DNA of 64,000 bases from an uncultured Verrucomicrobiota bacterium (GTDB lineage: Bacteria > Verrucomicrobiota > Verrucomicrobiia > Limisphaerales > UBA9464). This document shows, in pieces, positions 27,844 through 37,114 of the stretch. The stretch lies in NCBI GenBank assembly GCA_903907925.1, contig CAIVQB010000077.1:62001-126000 (forward strand), in the 5' to 3' direction. Each line of letters starts with the position of its first letter. Within the stretch, counting starts at the first letter, position 1. The position numbers and the translations under genes were made by a program. The notes beneath the pieces are model-generated. The model ran no database searches and was not told the origin of the DNA. It saw only the letters and a program-made list of their open reading frames with translations.

Positions 27844-29031
27844 ATGTCCACGCCCCTTCCCCTTCACTCGCTGCGCGCCGGCATCATCGGAACCGGGTTC
27901 ATCGGACCGGTCCACATCGAGGCGCTCAAACGGCTCGGCGTTCAGGTGACGGCGATTTGCGGATCGACCCGCTCCGCCTGCGCCTGCGCCGAGCAGTGGG
28001 GCATCCCCGAGGTCTACGGCGACTACGACTACGCGGCGATGGTCCGCTCACCGAACGTCGATGTCGTTCACATCACTTCGCCCAACAAAGTCCACGTCGA
28101 ACAATCCCTGGCCGCACTCCAGGCCGGGAAACATGTCATCTGCGAGAAACCCCTCGGCATGACTTCGGCCGAAACCGCATGCGTCGTGAAGGCGGTCCGG
28201 CGAAAATCATCACCGGTGTTTGCGGTGAACTACATGTGCCGCTTCTTTCCAGCGGTGCTCCAGATGCGGGCTTTGGTTCAGCGCGGCGATCTCGGGCAGA
28301 TCATTCACGTGCAGGGCCATTTCTTTCAGGACTGGTTGCTGCATCAGACGGATTACAACTGGCGGGTGCTGGCCTCCGAGGGTGGCAAACTTCGGGCGGT
28401 AGGCGACATCGGCACCCACTGGATTGATGCCGTGTCCTTCATCCTCGGTGCCAGGGCGGAGCGCGTGTTTGCCCATTTGGAAACGTTTCACAAAACCCGG
28501 CTGCGGCCCCGGGGCGAGGTTCAGACCTTTGCCAGGGTCGATCCGTCGACCATGGTGCCGTTCACCGTCGACACCGAGGATTTCGGGAGCGTCCTGCTGA
28601 AATTTGGAAAGTCGAAGCACGGATTTGCCAACGGCGTTCACGCGAATGCCTCGGTCTCGCAGGTGGCCGCCGGATGGAAATGCAGTCTGGCGTTGGGCAT
28701 CTACGGCACGAAGGGCAGCGTTCGCTGGGATCTCCAGCAACCGAACGAAATCCAGGTCGGACGACGCGACGAACCGAACCAAGTCTTGCAGCGCGGCACA
28801 GCCGGATTCAGCGAGGATGTCGCGGGATTCACCGATTATCCGGGCGGACATCCGGAGGGATTTCCGGACAGCCACAAGATGCACTATCGCGCCGTGTACC
28901 AGCACATCGCCAGCGGACGAACCACCGAGCCCCTGTTCGCCACCGCCGACGACGGACACCACGAAGTCCGCCTCTGCGAAGCAATCCTGAAAAGCAGCCG
29001 GAGCCGCGGTTGGGTGAACCTCGCGAAATGA
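27844..29031 (+). CDS. Gfo/Idh/MocA family oxidoreductase
   Basis: AGIIGTGFIGPVHIEALKRLGVQVTAICG, VHITSPNKVHVEQSLAALQAGKHVICEKPLGMT. Confidence 0.93.
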   Translation: MSTPLPLHSLRAGIIGTGFIGPVHIEALKRLGVQVTAICGSTRSACACAEQWGIPEVYGDYDYAAMVRSPNVDVVHITSPNKVHVEQSLAALQAGKHVICEKPLGMTSAETACVVKAVRRKSSPVFAVNYMCRFFPAVLQMRALVQRGDLGQIIHVQGHFFQDWLLHQTDYNWRVLASEGGKLRAVGDIGTHWIDAVSFILGARAERVFAHLETFHKTRLRPRGEVQTFARVDPSTMVPFTVDTEDFGSVLLKFGKSKHGFANGVHANASVSQVAAGWKCSLALGIYGTKGSVRWDLQQPNEIQVGRRDEPNQVLQRGTAGFSEDVAGFTDYPGGHPEGFPDSHKMHYRAVYQHIASGRTTEPLFATADDGHHEVRLCEAILKSSRSRGWVNLAK

Positions 29032-29098
29032 AACGCCCGAGCCATCAACGGTAACCAAAAGCAGCCAGCGCACAGATTGACGGTCAGGCCGGTGTGTC

Positions 29099-29362
29099 AT
29101 GCTTCATACCGTCGTGAAGGTGACCCTCCCTATCGACGAAACCCTCCTCGCTCACGTCATGAAAACCACCGAAACGACGAACAAATCGCGGGCAATTGCG
29201 GTGGCATTGCGCGAGTGGGAACGGAGGTCCCGGCTGGTCGAAATCGCCACTGCAGGTTTGGGATTGAGCCCGGATGAACTGAGGGACGCGCTCAATCCTA
29301 ACTATGACTTGGATGCACTTCGCGCTGCGGAAACACCGGTGCCCAGTGACCGCAGGTTTTAA
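29099..29362 (+). CDS. Ribbon-helix-helix VapB-like antitoxin, no adjacent toxin
   Basis: VVKVTLPIDETLLAHVMKTTETTNKSRAIAVALREWERRSRL pattern of DUF2191/VapB proteins. Confidence 0.65.
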   Translation: MLHTVVKVTLPIDETLLAHVMKTTETTNKSRAIAVALREWERRSRLVEIATAGLGLSPDELRDALNPNYDLDALRAAETPVPSDRRF

Positions 29363-29465
29363 CCGGGCTTCATTCCCACTTTTGCATTTTTCCTTTTTCA
29401 TTTTGTCTTCCCTCCCCCGATCCCCCGCCTTTGTTCGTTGACACTCTCACAGCCAACCCGGGTGA

Positions 29466-30398
29466 ATGGGTCGTCCGCTGACTCTGATGAAACTTGCCAA
29501 ACCCACCCTTCCCCCTGGCGAAGCGCCAACCACCCTTGGTGGAAAGATCCTGACCTCGACCCCGGTGATCATGACGGTGGTGGCCACCCTGCTCGCCGGC
29601 TTGGCCAACAGCGAAATGACGCGAGCGCAGTATGACCGTTCACTGGCGGCGCAGTTGCAATCGAAGGTCGGGGATCAGTGGAGCTTCTTCCAAGCCAAGA
29701 AATTGCGCGGAGCGACTCTCAAAGCCAGTCTGGAGCTGCTCCAGGCCACCAGCGACGCCGGTCCCTTGGATCCCGCGGCATTGCAACGGTTCGTGGACCT
29801 GCCGCCAGCAGCAATGAGTGTACTGACGACCGGGAGGTTTCCGAGGACGACGAATCTCCCCCAACCGACAGCATCGGTGGCGGCCGGCTTGTCGGCCGCG
29901 GCGGAAAACCTGCCGGAGGCGCTACTCATCAACGCCCTTCACGCAGTCAAATTGGAGGATCTCGATGCGGGCCTGGCTGAATTGCAGGCGTTCGCCAAGA
30001 CCGAGGACGTCGCGGTCAGCGCAATCACCGCGGCGGTGGACAAAGCTGAAACAGCGCTTCTCGTCGCCGCCGGGAAACGCGATGGAGCCCGCCAGGCATT
30101 GCGCGATTTCACCGCGGCGCGTTTCCGCCTCGACGCCGCCCGCTATGACAACGAGGCCCGATCCAACCGGGCGATCGCCGAGCTGACCGAACTGAAGGTC
30201 CGCCTGACCAATCTCTCCGCCGAGCGTCACCACAAGCGCAGCCAGCGATTCTTCTTCGGCATGCTGGCCGCCCAGCTCGCGGTCATCCTCGCGACCCTCG
30301 GCATGGCGGTGAAACACCGCAATCTGATGTGGAGCTTCGCCGCGGGCATCGGACTGCTGGCCGTCGCCTTCGGAATCTACGTGTATCTCTGGCTCTGA
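29466..30398 (+). CDS. DUF4337-like membrane protein
   Basis: LTSTPVIMTVVATLLAGLANSEMTRAQYDRSLAAQLQSKVGDQWSFFQAKKLRGATLKASLELLQ plus C-terminal TM helices. Confidence 0.78.
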   Translation: MGRPLTLMKLAKPTLPPGEAPTTLGGKILTSTPVIMTVVATLLAGLANSEMTRAQYDRSLAAQLQSKVGDQWSFFQAKKLRGATLKASLELLQATSDAGPLDPAALQRFVDLPPAAMSVLTTGRFPRTTNLPQPTASVAAGLSAAAENLPEALLINALHAVKLEDLDAGLAELQAFAKTEDVAVSAITAAVDKAETALLVAAGKRDGARQALRDFTAARFRLDAARYDNEARSNRAIAELTELKVRLTNLSAERHHKRSQRFFFGMLAAQLAVILATLGMAVKHRNLMWSFAAGIGLLAVAFGIYVYLWL

Positions 30399-30417
30399 TT
30401 CAAATCGCCATACCCGC

Positions 30418-31638
30418 ATGAGCACACGCATCGGAACGTTGGGAGCGCTGCTCGCAGCGATTGGGGGATCGGCCTTTTTTCTTCAAGCGGAGGATTGGCC
30501 TTGCTGGCGCGGTCCGCGGCACGACGGCATTTCGCGGGAGACGAACTGGGTTTCCCAATGGCCCGCCGACGGTCCGCCCATCGCGTGGAAGACCAAGGTC
30601 GGACTCGGGTTTTCCACGTTCGTTGTCAGTGGCGGCCATGCCGTTACCACCGGCCATGCCGACGATCAGGATACCGTCTGGTGCCTCGATGCTGAAACCG
30701 GCAAACCGATCTGGAAACATTCCTTCGCCGCCGACCTCGGTGATAAATTCTTCGAGGGCGGCACCACTGGGACCCCCACGCTCGACGGCGATCGCGTCTA
30801 TTCCCTGAATCGTTGGGGTGAGGTGTTCTGTTTCGAATCGGCCACTGGAAAGGTCGTTTGGACCAAGAACATAGCCACCGAAACCGGCATTCGAGTCCCG
30901 GGCTGGGGCTTTGGGGGTGCCCCGTTGGTTCATGAAAACATCGTCCTTCTGAATGTCGGGGAGGCCGGCGTTGCACTGGACAAATCCACCGGGGCGCTGC
31001 TCTGGAAATCCGCCAACAAGGATGCCGGCTATTCCACCCCCCTGCCCTTTCGGAAACAGGGTGAATGGTTTGCGGCGTTTGGCTCCGAGAAGTCCTACCT
31101 GGCCGTCAATCTGAAGACCGGCAAGGAAGCCTGGCGCATCCGCTGGTTAACCCAGTACGGCGTCAACGCCACTGATCCCATCCTCGACGGCGACGACGTC
31201 TTCGTCTCCACCGGCTACGGCAAGGGCAGCGGCCGATTCCATCTCGGCGAAGGGGAACCACAGCCGGTGTGGAAAAGCCGCACCTTTCACACCCAGATGA
31301 ATTCAGCCGTGCGGATCGGTGGATTCCTTTATGGCGTGGACGGTGATTCCACCGAGCGTGGTTCGCTCAAATGCCTGGATTGGGCGACCGGCGAGGAGAA
31401 ATGGGCCTTCCCCGACATCGGTCCCGGCTCGGTGACAGCGGCCGGCGACCGCCTGCTCGTGATGAACGACCGCGGCGAACTCATGACCGGGCCGGCCTCA
31501 TCGGACGGATTCAAACCGACCGCTCGAGCCCAAGTGCTGGGCGGAAAATGCTGGATCGTTCCCGTCCTCGCCAACGGCCGCCTCTACTGCCGCAACGCCC
31601 GCGGCGATGTGGTGGTTCTCGATCTCCGTTCGAGGTAA
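30418..31638 (+). CDS. PQQ-binding-like beta-propeller repeat protein, secreted
   Basis: DWPCWRGPRHDGISRETNW, repeated WCLDAETGKPIW / CFESATGKVVW / VNLKTGKEAW / LDWATGEEKW blades. Confidence 0.9.
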   Translation: MSTRIGTLGALLAAIGGSAFFLQAEDWPCWRGPRHDGISRETNWVSQWPADGPPIAWKTKVGLGFSTFVVSGGHAVTTGHADDQDTVWCLDAETGKPIWKHSFAADLGDKFFEGGTTGTPTLDGDRVYSLNRWGEVFCFESATGKVVWTKNIATETGIRVPGWGFGGAPLVHENIVLLNVGEAGVALDKSTGALLWKSANKDAGYSTPLPFRKQGEWFAAFGSEKSYLAVNLKTGKEAWRIRWLTQYGVNATDPILDGDDVFVSTGYGKGSGRFHLGEGEPQPVWKSRTFHTQMNSAVRIGGFLYGVDGDSTERGSLKCLDWATGEEKWAFPDIGPGSVTAAGDRLLVMNDRGELMTGPASSDGFKPTARAQVLGGKCWIVPVLANGRLYCRNARGDVVVLDLRSR

Positions 31639-31652
31639 CCGCGTTGGAATAT

Positions 31653-31752
31653 CGACACGAATTCACGAATGAACACGGATTGTGATGCGAAAAAAACGCC
31701 CCATTCAGGTTCATTCCTCCGAAATTCGTGAAAATCGGTGAAATCCGTGTCG
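31653..31752. repeat. Solo module A inverted repeat
   Basis: CGACACGAATTCACGAATGAACACGGATT ... AAATTCGTGAAAATCGGTGAAATCCGTGTCG. Confidence 0.8.
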
Positions 31753-31773
31753 AACAATTCCGTCCAGTCTCCC

Positions 31774-33096
31774 ATGCCACTTCCCCGACGTCAGTTCATC
31801 CGGAACGCCGCCCTGACCGGCGCCGCCTTCGCCGCCGCACCCTGGGTTCGATCCGACGACGCCGGCCGCAAATACAGGACCGCCCTGATCGGGTCCGGAT
31901 GGTGGGGCAAAAATATTCTCAAGGAGGCGATGGCCAGCGGTCGGATCAAGGTGATCGCGCTCGGCGACGTCGACGCCAACACGCTGGAAATCGCCGCCGA
32001 CCAGGTGAACGACCTCAGCGGCGACCGGCCCAAGACCTACAAGGATTACCGCGAATTGCTCGAACGCGAGAAGCCAGAGATCGTGATCATCGCCACACCC
32101 GATCACTGGCATGCGTTGCAAACCATCGCCGCGGTGAAGGCCGGGGCGCATGTGTTCGTGGAGAAGCCGACCGGCCACACGGTCAACGAAAGCAAGGCGA
32201 TGCTGAACGCCGGACGCAATTCCGACCGGATCATCCAGGTCGGCCTGCACCGGCGGATTGGACCGCATCACGTCAGCGGCATGGAGTTTCTAAAATCGGG
32301 AAAGGTTGGCGAGGTGGGCATGGTGCGGCTCTTCGCCCACGGCGGAGGCGGCGCGGAGAAACCCTCCCCCAACAGCGAGCCCCCGGAAGGCATGGATTGG
32401 AATTTCTGGTGCGGACCGGCCCCGATGCGTCCCTTCAATTCGCGGATTCACCCCGGTGGATGGCGCCAATTCCTGGACTACGGCAACGGTCAACTCGGCG
32501 ACTGGGGCGTGCATTGGCTCGACCAGGTGATGTGGTGGAACGGCGGTGTTCACCCGAAGCGGATCTTCTCCAGTGGCGGACGCCCCATCGCCGGTGCCGC
32601 GGTCCTCAACGACAAGGAGCAGACCACCGACGCGCCGGATCATCAGGTGGTCGTGTATGATTTCGAGAAGTTCACCTGCGTGTGGGAACACCGCCGATTC
32701 GCCGAGAACGGTGCGGAAAAACACCGTATCGGCGCCTACTTCTACGGCACCAAGGGAACCCTCCACATCGGCTGGCAGGACGGCTGGACCTTCTATCCCA
32801 CCGACTCTCGGAACCCGGTCGTTCACCAGGATTCCCAATTACAGCAACCGGATGGACACAACCTGAAACTCCTGTGGGCGGATTTCATCAGCTCCATCGA
32901 GGAGAAACGGAAACCGGTGGCCAACATCGAGGTCGCGCATCGATCCTCGGTGCTTCCGCTTCTGGGAATGATTTCGCAGCGGACCGGTCGCAGCATCGAA
33001 TGGGACGGCACCCGGGAACTGATCGTCGGTGACGCCGAGGCCACGAAGCTGATGAGCCGCCCGTATCGCGGCCCCTGGGTGTATCCGACGGTTTGA
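31774..33096 (+). CDS. Tat-exported Gfo/Idh/MocA family oxidoreductase
   Basis: MPLPRRQFIRNAALTGAAFAAAPWV signal; YRTALIGSGWWGKNILKEA; HVFVEKPTGHTVNESKAM. Confidence 0.93.
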   Translation: MPLPRRQFIRNAALTGAAFAAAPWVRSDDAGRKYRTALIGSGWWGKNILKEAMASGRIKVIALGDVDANTLEIAADQVNDLSGDRPKTYKDYRELLEREKPEIVIIATPDHWHALQTIAAVKAGAHVFVEKPTGHTVNESKAMLNAGRNSDRIIQVGLHRRIGPHHVSGMEFLKSGKVGEVGMVRLFAHGGGGAEKPSPNSEPPEGMDWNFWCGPAPMRPFNSRIHPGGWRQFLDYGNGQLGDWGVHWLDQVMWWNGGVHPKRIFSSGGRPIAGAAVLNDKEQTTDAPDHQVVVYDFEKFTCVWEHRRFAENGAEKHRIGAYFYGTKGTLHIGWQDGWTFYPTDSRNPVVHQDSQLQQPDGHNLKLLWADFISSIEEKRKPVANIEVAHRSSVLPLLGMISQRTGRSIEWDGTRELIVGDAEATKLMSRPYRGPWVYPTV

Positions 33097-33132
33097 GCCG
33101 AAGTGGGATTTGGAAAGCGGGACTGCAGGATG

Positions 33133-33170
33133 TGGAGTGCGGCGGGAAGCGGAGCGCCACGCCGCTTTGG
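33133..33170 (+). repeat. Dispersed GC-rich repeat family D, copy 1
   Basis: TGGAGTGCGGCGGGAAGCGGAGCGCCACGCCGCTTTGG. Confidence 0.55.
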
Positions 33171-33370
33171 TCTGGTTGTGGAACGTCGAATTGGCCTGAA
33201 GGGGTCCGCTTCGGCTGAGAGCGAGCGGTGCACCGGCGATGTTGATCAAAGCCCGGGATCGGCGCTTCGCTCTGCCCCCCGCACTCCAAAGGACACAGCC
33301 TCAATCTCCGCCGCAATTCCCCGCTGGATTTTCCGGGACGAACCGATCGAGTCTGGGCTTCATCACACTC

Positions 33371-34291
33371 ATGAAACTCGGTTTCGTTTCCGCCATCCTT
33401 CCCGAACTGCGCCTCCATGAGGTTCTGACCTTCGCGCGACGCGAGGGGTTTTCCTGCGTGGAGGCGATGTGCTGGCCCTCGGGCAAGGCGGAGCGGCGGT
33501 TCGCGGGCGTCACCCACATCGATGTCAACGGCCTGACCGCGACCCGCGCCGACGACATCAACGCGCTCTGCCGCGGTCATGGAGTCGGGCTTTCCGCGCT
33601 GGGCTATTACCCAAATCCGCTCGATCCCGATCCCGAGGTCTCGAAGGCCAGCGTCCAGCATCTCAAGCGGGTCATCGTGGCAGCCAGCCATCTCGGATTG
33701 AGCACAGTGAACACGTTTGTCGGACGCGATTGGACCCGCAGCGTTGACGACAATTGGCCCCGATTCCTCAAGGTATGGCGACCGCTCATGGCCTTCGCCG
33801 ACGATCACGGTGTCCGGGTGGGCATTGAGAATTGTCCGATGCGATTCACCGGCGACGAATGGCCCGGCGGAAAGAACCTGATGACCACACCGGTCATCTG
33901 GCGCCGCGCCTTCAACGACATCAATTCGCCCAACCTCGGCCTGAACTACGATCCGTCGCATTTCGTGCTGCAACGGATGGATCCTGAGTCGCCGCTCCGC
34001 GAATTCCAGGACCGCCTGTTCCACGTCCATGCGAAGGACGTGAAGATCCGGCGGGATCGGATCAATGAGGTGGGTGTGTTCGCCGACCCTCTCGAATGGC
34101 ATCAGCCGCGCATTCCCGGATTTGGCGAAATGGATTGGGGACATTTTATCGGGGCACTGATGGAAACCACCTACCGCGGACCCGTTTGCATTGAGGTCGA
34201 AGACGATACCTTCGGGCGCGAACTCGACGGCCGGAAGCGAGCACTGCGAGTGGCCGGAAACGTATTGCGACCGTTCTTGCCCGCCTGCTGA
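33371..34291 (+). CDS. Sugar phosphate isomerase/epimerase
   Basis: MKLGFVSAILPELRLHEVLTFARREGFSCVEAMCW..VGIENCPMRF..LGLNYDPSHFVLQRMDP..LFHVHAKDVKI. Confidence 0.92.
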   Translation: MKLGFVSAILPELRLHEVLTFARREGFSCVEAMCWPSGKAERRFAGVTHIDVNGLTATRADDINALCRGHGVGLSALGYYPNPLDPDPEVSKASVQHLKRVIVAASHLGLSTVNTFVGRDWTRSVDDNWPRFLKVWRPLMAFADDHGVRVGIENCPMRFTGDEWPGGKNLMTTPVIWRRAFNDINSPNLGLNYDPSHFVLQRMDPESPLREFQDRLFHVHAKDVKIRRDRINEVGVFADPLEWHQPRIPGFGEMDWGHFIGALMETTYRGPVCIEVEDDTFGRELDGRKRALRVAGNVLRPFLPAC

Positions 34292-34371
34292 AGTTTGAAT
34301 TGAGATTCCCGCGCCGAACAGCCACCTCATCCGGGCGTCAACTCACTCGTGAGACTACCGGTCCCTTTTTC

Positions 34372-35166
34372 ATGAAATACAGCTACGACGAACTGGCGAA
34401 GATGATCGATCACTCGCTCCTGCATCCCACGATGACGGATCAGGACCTGGACGACGGCTGCCGTCTGGCGGCCAAGTACGGTGCCGCATCGGTTTGCATC
34501 AAACCGTACGCGGTGAAACGGGCGGCCGAATTGTTGAACGGGACCGGCGTGCTGGTCGGAGCAGTCATTGGATTTCCCCACGGCAACGGCACGACGGAAT
34601 CCAAGCGTTACGAAACCGAACTTGCCTGCCGCGACGGTGCCGCCGAGATCGACATGGTGATCAACATCGGCAAGGCGCTGTCCGGCGATTGGGCCTATGT
34701 CGAAACCGATGTCCGGGCCGTCTGCGACGAAGCCCGGCGGCACGGTGCGAAGGTCAAAGTGATCTTCGAAAACGATTATCTGACGAAGGGTGGTGCCGGA
34801 CTGGATTCGGACGCCTTCAAGCGAAAGCTCTGCGAACTCTGCGAGCGGGCGGGTGCGGCCTGGGTCAAGACCTCGTCAGGCTATGGCTTCGTGAAACAGG
34901 CCGACGGCAGCTACAATTACAAGGGCGCAACCGAACACGACCTGGCGTTGATGCGGGCCAGTGTCTCCGAGGCAGTACAAGTGAAGGCAGCCGGCGGCGT
35001 TCGCGATCTCGACGGGTTGATCCGCGTCCGTGAGTTGGGCGGATCCCGCTGCGGCGCGACCGCCACCGCCGCGATGATGGACGAATATCGAAAGCGCGAA
35101 GCGGCGGAGAAGGCGGGCGTCACGGTCGACGGTGGCAAGGGCGGAATCGGCGCGGGCGGGTATTGA
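34372..35166 (+). CDS. deoC: Deoxyribose-phosphate aldolase
   Basis: IDHSLLHPTMTDQDLDDG, VIGFPHGNGTTESKRYE, AWVKTSSGY, VKAAGGVRDLDGLIRV. Confidence 0.95.
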   Translation: MKYSYDELAKMIDHSLLHPTMTDQDLDDGCRLAAKYGAASVCIKPYAVKRAAELLNGTGVLVGAVIGFPHGNGTTESKRYETELACRDGAAEIDMVINIGKALSGDWAYVETDVRAVCDEARRHGAKVKVIFENDYLTKGGAGLDSDAFKRKLCELCERAGAAWVKTSSGYGFVKQADGSYNYKGATEHDLALMRASVSEAVQVKAAGGVRDLDGLIRVRELGGSRCGATATAAMMDEYRKREAAEKAGVTVDGGKGGIGAGGY

Positions 35167-35292
35167 GAAGCGGGTTGAAGTGTTGAAATGCTGAAGATTT
35201 AAAGAGGAAGATGCGCGAACGGTAGAGCGAGGCTTCGCATCCATTCCGTTTCCTGCCTTCATGCTTTCCAGATTCGTCACCCATCACCCGAC

Positions 35293-35832
35293 ATGCATCC
35301 CAGCCGATTCTTTCATCATTGCCCGCGGTGCGGGTTGAAACAGGCGCCGCCCGAGGGCAAGGCACCGTTCCAATGCACGGCATGCGGCTTCAGGTATTAC
35401 TTCAACGCCGGCTCCGCGGTCGCGACGTTCGTGACCCGCGCGGACGGCCGGTGGTTGTTCATTCGTCGGGCCAGGGATCCGGGCCAGGGAAAGCTCGCTC
35501 CGCCCGGAGGCTTCGTCGACCTCGGCGAAACCGCGGAGAACGCCGTCCGACGCGAGTTGCGCGAGGAAGTGGGCATCGAACTGGAGCAGGTCGAATTCCT
35601 TTGTTCGCACCCGAACGCTTATCTTTACGGCGGGATCACCTATCCGACGCTCGACCTGTTCTTCACCGCGACGCTGGCGGACGGATCGTCGCCCCAGGCA
35701 CTGGACGAAGTGACCAGTGTCGGATGGCATGACGCCGCCCAAATCCACACGGAGGATCTCGCCTTCGATTCCATGCGGGCCGCATGGGAGAGGTTGATGA
35801 GACGCCCTGGATCCGGCGGGTTCCCAAGCTGA
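35293..35832 (+). CDS. NUDIX hydrolase with N-terminal zinc ribbon
   Basis: CPRCGLKQAPPEGKAPFQCTACGFRYYFN; Nudix box GGFVDLGETAENAVRRELREEVGI. Confidence 0.93.
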   Translation: MHPSRFFHHCPRCGLKQAPPEGKAPFQCTACGFRYYFNAGSAVATFVTRADGRWLFIRRARDPGQGKLAPPGGFVDLGETAENAVRRELREEVGIELEQVEFLCSHPNAYLYGGITYPTLDLFFTATLADGSSPQALDEVTSVGWHDAAQIHTEDLAFDSMRAAWERLMRRPGSGGFPS

Positions 35833-35879
35833 TCCCAAGCGCCGCACGACAAAGACCGGCCTCCTCGCAATGGCGTCTG

Positions 35880-36920
35880 CTACTTTTTCGCCTCGTCTTT
35901 TTTCTCGGACTTGGCGGCGGGGGCGTTGGTGGTGACCGGGATCAATTCCCAACCGGTGTTGATGTTGAGCCCCGGCAGGGCAGCCTGCAGACGGTCGACT
36001 CCGTTCGTGGTCACCTTCGTTTGCCACAGGTAGAGATTGTGGAGGTGCTTCATTCCCGCGAGCGCATCCAGCGCGGCGTCGGTCACCTTGGTTCCGTACA
36101 AGTTCAGATAGGTCAGGTTCTGCAGGCTCTTCAGCTCACCGACGCCGGCATCGGTCACGCCGGTCAATTCGAGTCCGAGCACTTCGAGATGGGGGAGATT
36201 CTTCAGCACGCCCATCGCCTTGTCCGAAATCTTGGTCGTGCCCAACCGGACTTCGATCAGGCTCGGGATGTCCTTCAACGGGGCGATGGTCGCGTCAGTG
36301 ACGTTGGTGCCGAGGAGGCGGAGATTGACCTCGTGCCACGGCACGTTGAGGGCGACCGGGCGAACGTCGATGCCGGTCTTGGCGAGGGCTTCGATGGCGG
36401 CCGCCTCACCGGCCGGGGCCTTGAAATCCTTGGGCAACTCGGGCGCCGGGACCGGAGGCTTCACCTTGCCGGACGGCTTCCAACCGTCATCCACCGGCGC
36501 AGCGGCGGCCGTCGCGGGAGCAGCGGGTGCGGCGGCGGGCGCCGGAACCACCACACCCTCGGGCCACTTGGCGCCTTCATTGACCCAATTCTTGATCAGC
36601 TCGATCTGCGGGGCGGTCAGCGAATCCCCCTTTGGCGGCATGCGATCGTCGTTGTCCTTGGGCAGGATCACGCGCTTGTAGACTTCGCTGTCGGCGGCGG
36701 CGCCGGCCTTGACGATCTCGCCATCCTTGCCGCCCTTGAAGAAATCGGCGCGGGTGTCGAGGCGCAGCTTGCCCTTCTGCTTGTCCGGCCCGTGGCATTC
36801 CACGCACCGCTGTTGCAGGATCGGCACGATCTCCTTGTTGAAATCGACCGCCGCAACGACGGGGGTGGCGGTGAGAATCGCAACGGACCAGAGGCGGGCG
36901 ACGGCGGCGGAAGTCTTCAT
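35880..36920 (-). CDS. Planctomycete-type cytochrome c domain protein with leucine-rich repeats
   Basis: FNKEIVPILQQRCVECHGPDKQKGKLRLDTRADFFKGG (CXXCH); C-terminal LRRs NLTYLNLYGTKVTDAALDALAGMKHLHNLYLWQTKVT. Confidence 0.88.
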   Translation of the reverse strand: MKTSAAVARLWSVAILTATPVVAAVDFNKEIVPILQQRCVECHGPDKQKGKLRLDTRADFFKGGKDGEIVKAGAAADSEVYKRVILPKDNDDRMPPKGDSLTAPQIELIKNWVNEGAKWPEGVVVPAPAAAPAAPATAAAAPVDDGWKPSGKVKPPVPAPELPKDFKAPAGEAAAIEALAKTGIDVRPVALNVPWHEVNLRLLGTNVTDATIAPLKDIPSLIEVRLGTTKISDKAMGVLKNLPHLEVLGLELTGVTDAGVGELKSLQNLTYLNLYGTKVTDAALDALAGMKHLHNLYLWQTKVTTNGVDRLQAALPGLNINTGWELIPVTTNAPAAKSEKKDEAKK

Positions 36921-37114
36921 GGCTGGGTGTTCTGACGCCGCCATTCCGGGTGTGTTCAGACGAATTTTCCGGGGAGCAGCGGGCTGTTTATACGCAACGA
37001 CCGGCGCGATTTCAAATGGGATGTCCGGCGCGAATCGCAAGTTAGGGCGTGACGTGACCCGGGGGGGTGTATTAACAGAATCGCTTTCCGGCGTCGGCCG
37101 GAGCCGTCCGTGTC

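Noticed and set aside
31674-31774. N-terminal extension of the second Gfo/Idh/MocA ORF (MKSVSNNSVQSP)
   Set aside because: Lies in the repeat-derived leader; the Tat signal starts cleanly at the ATG at 31774.
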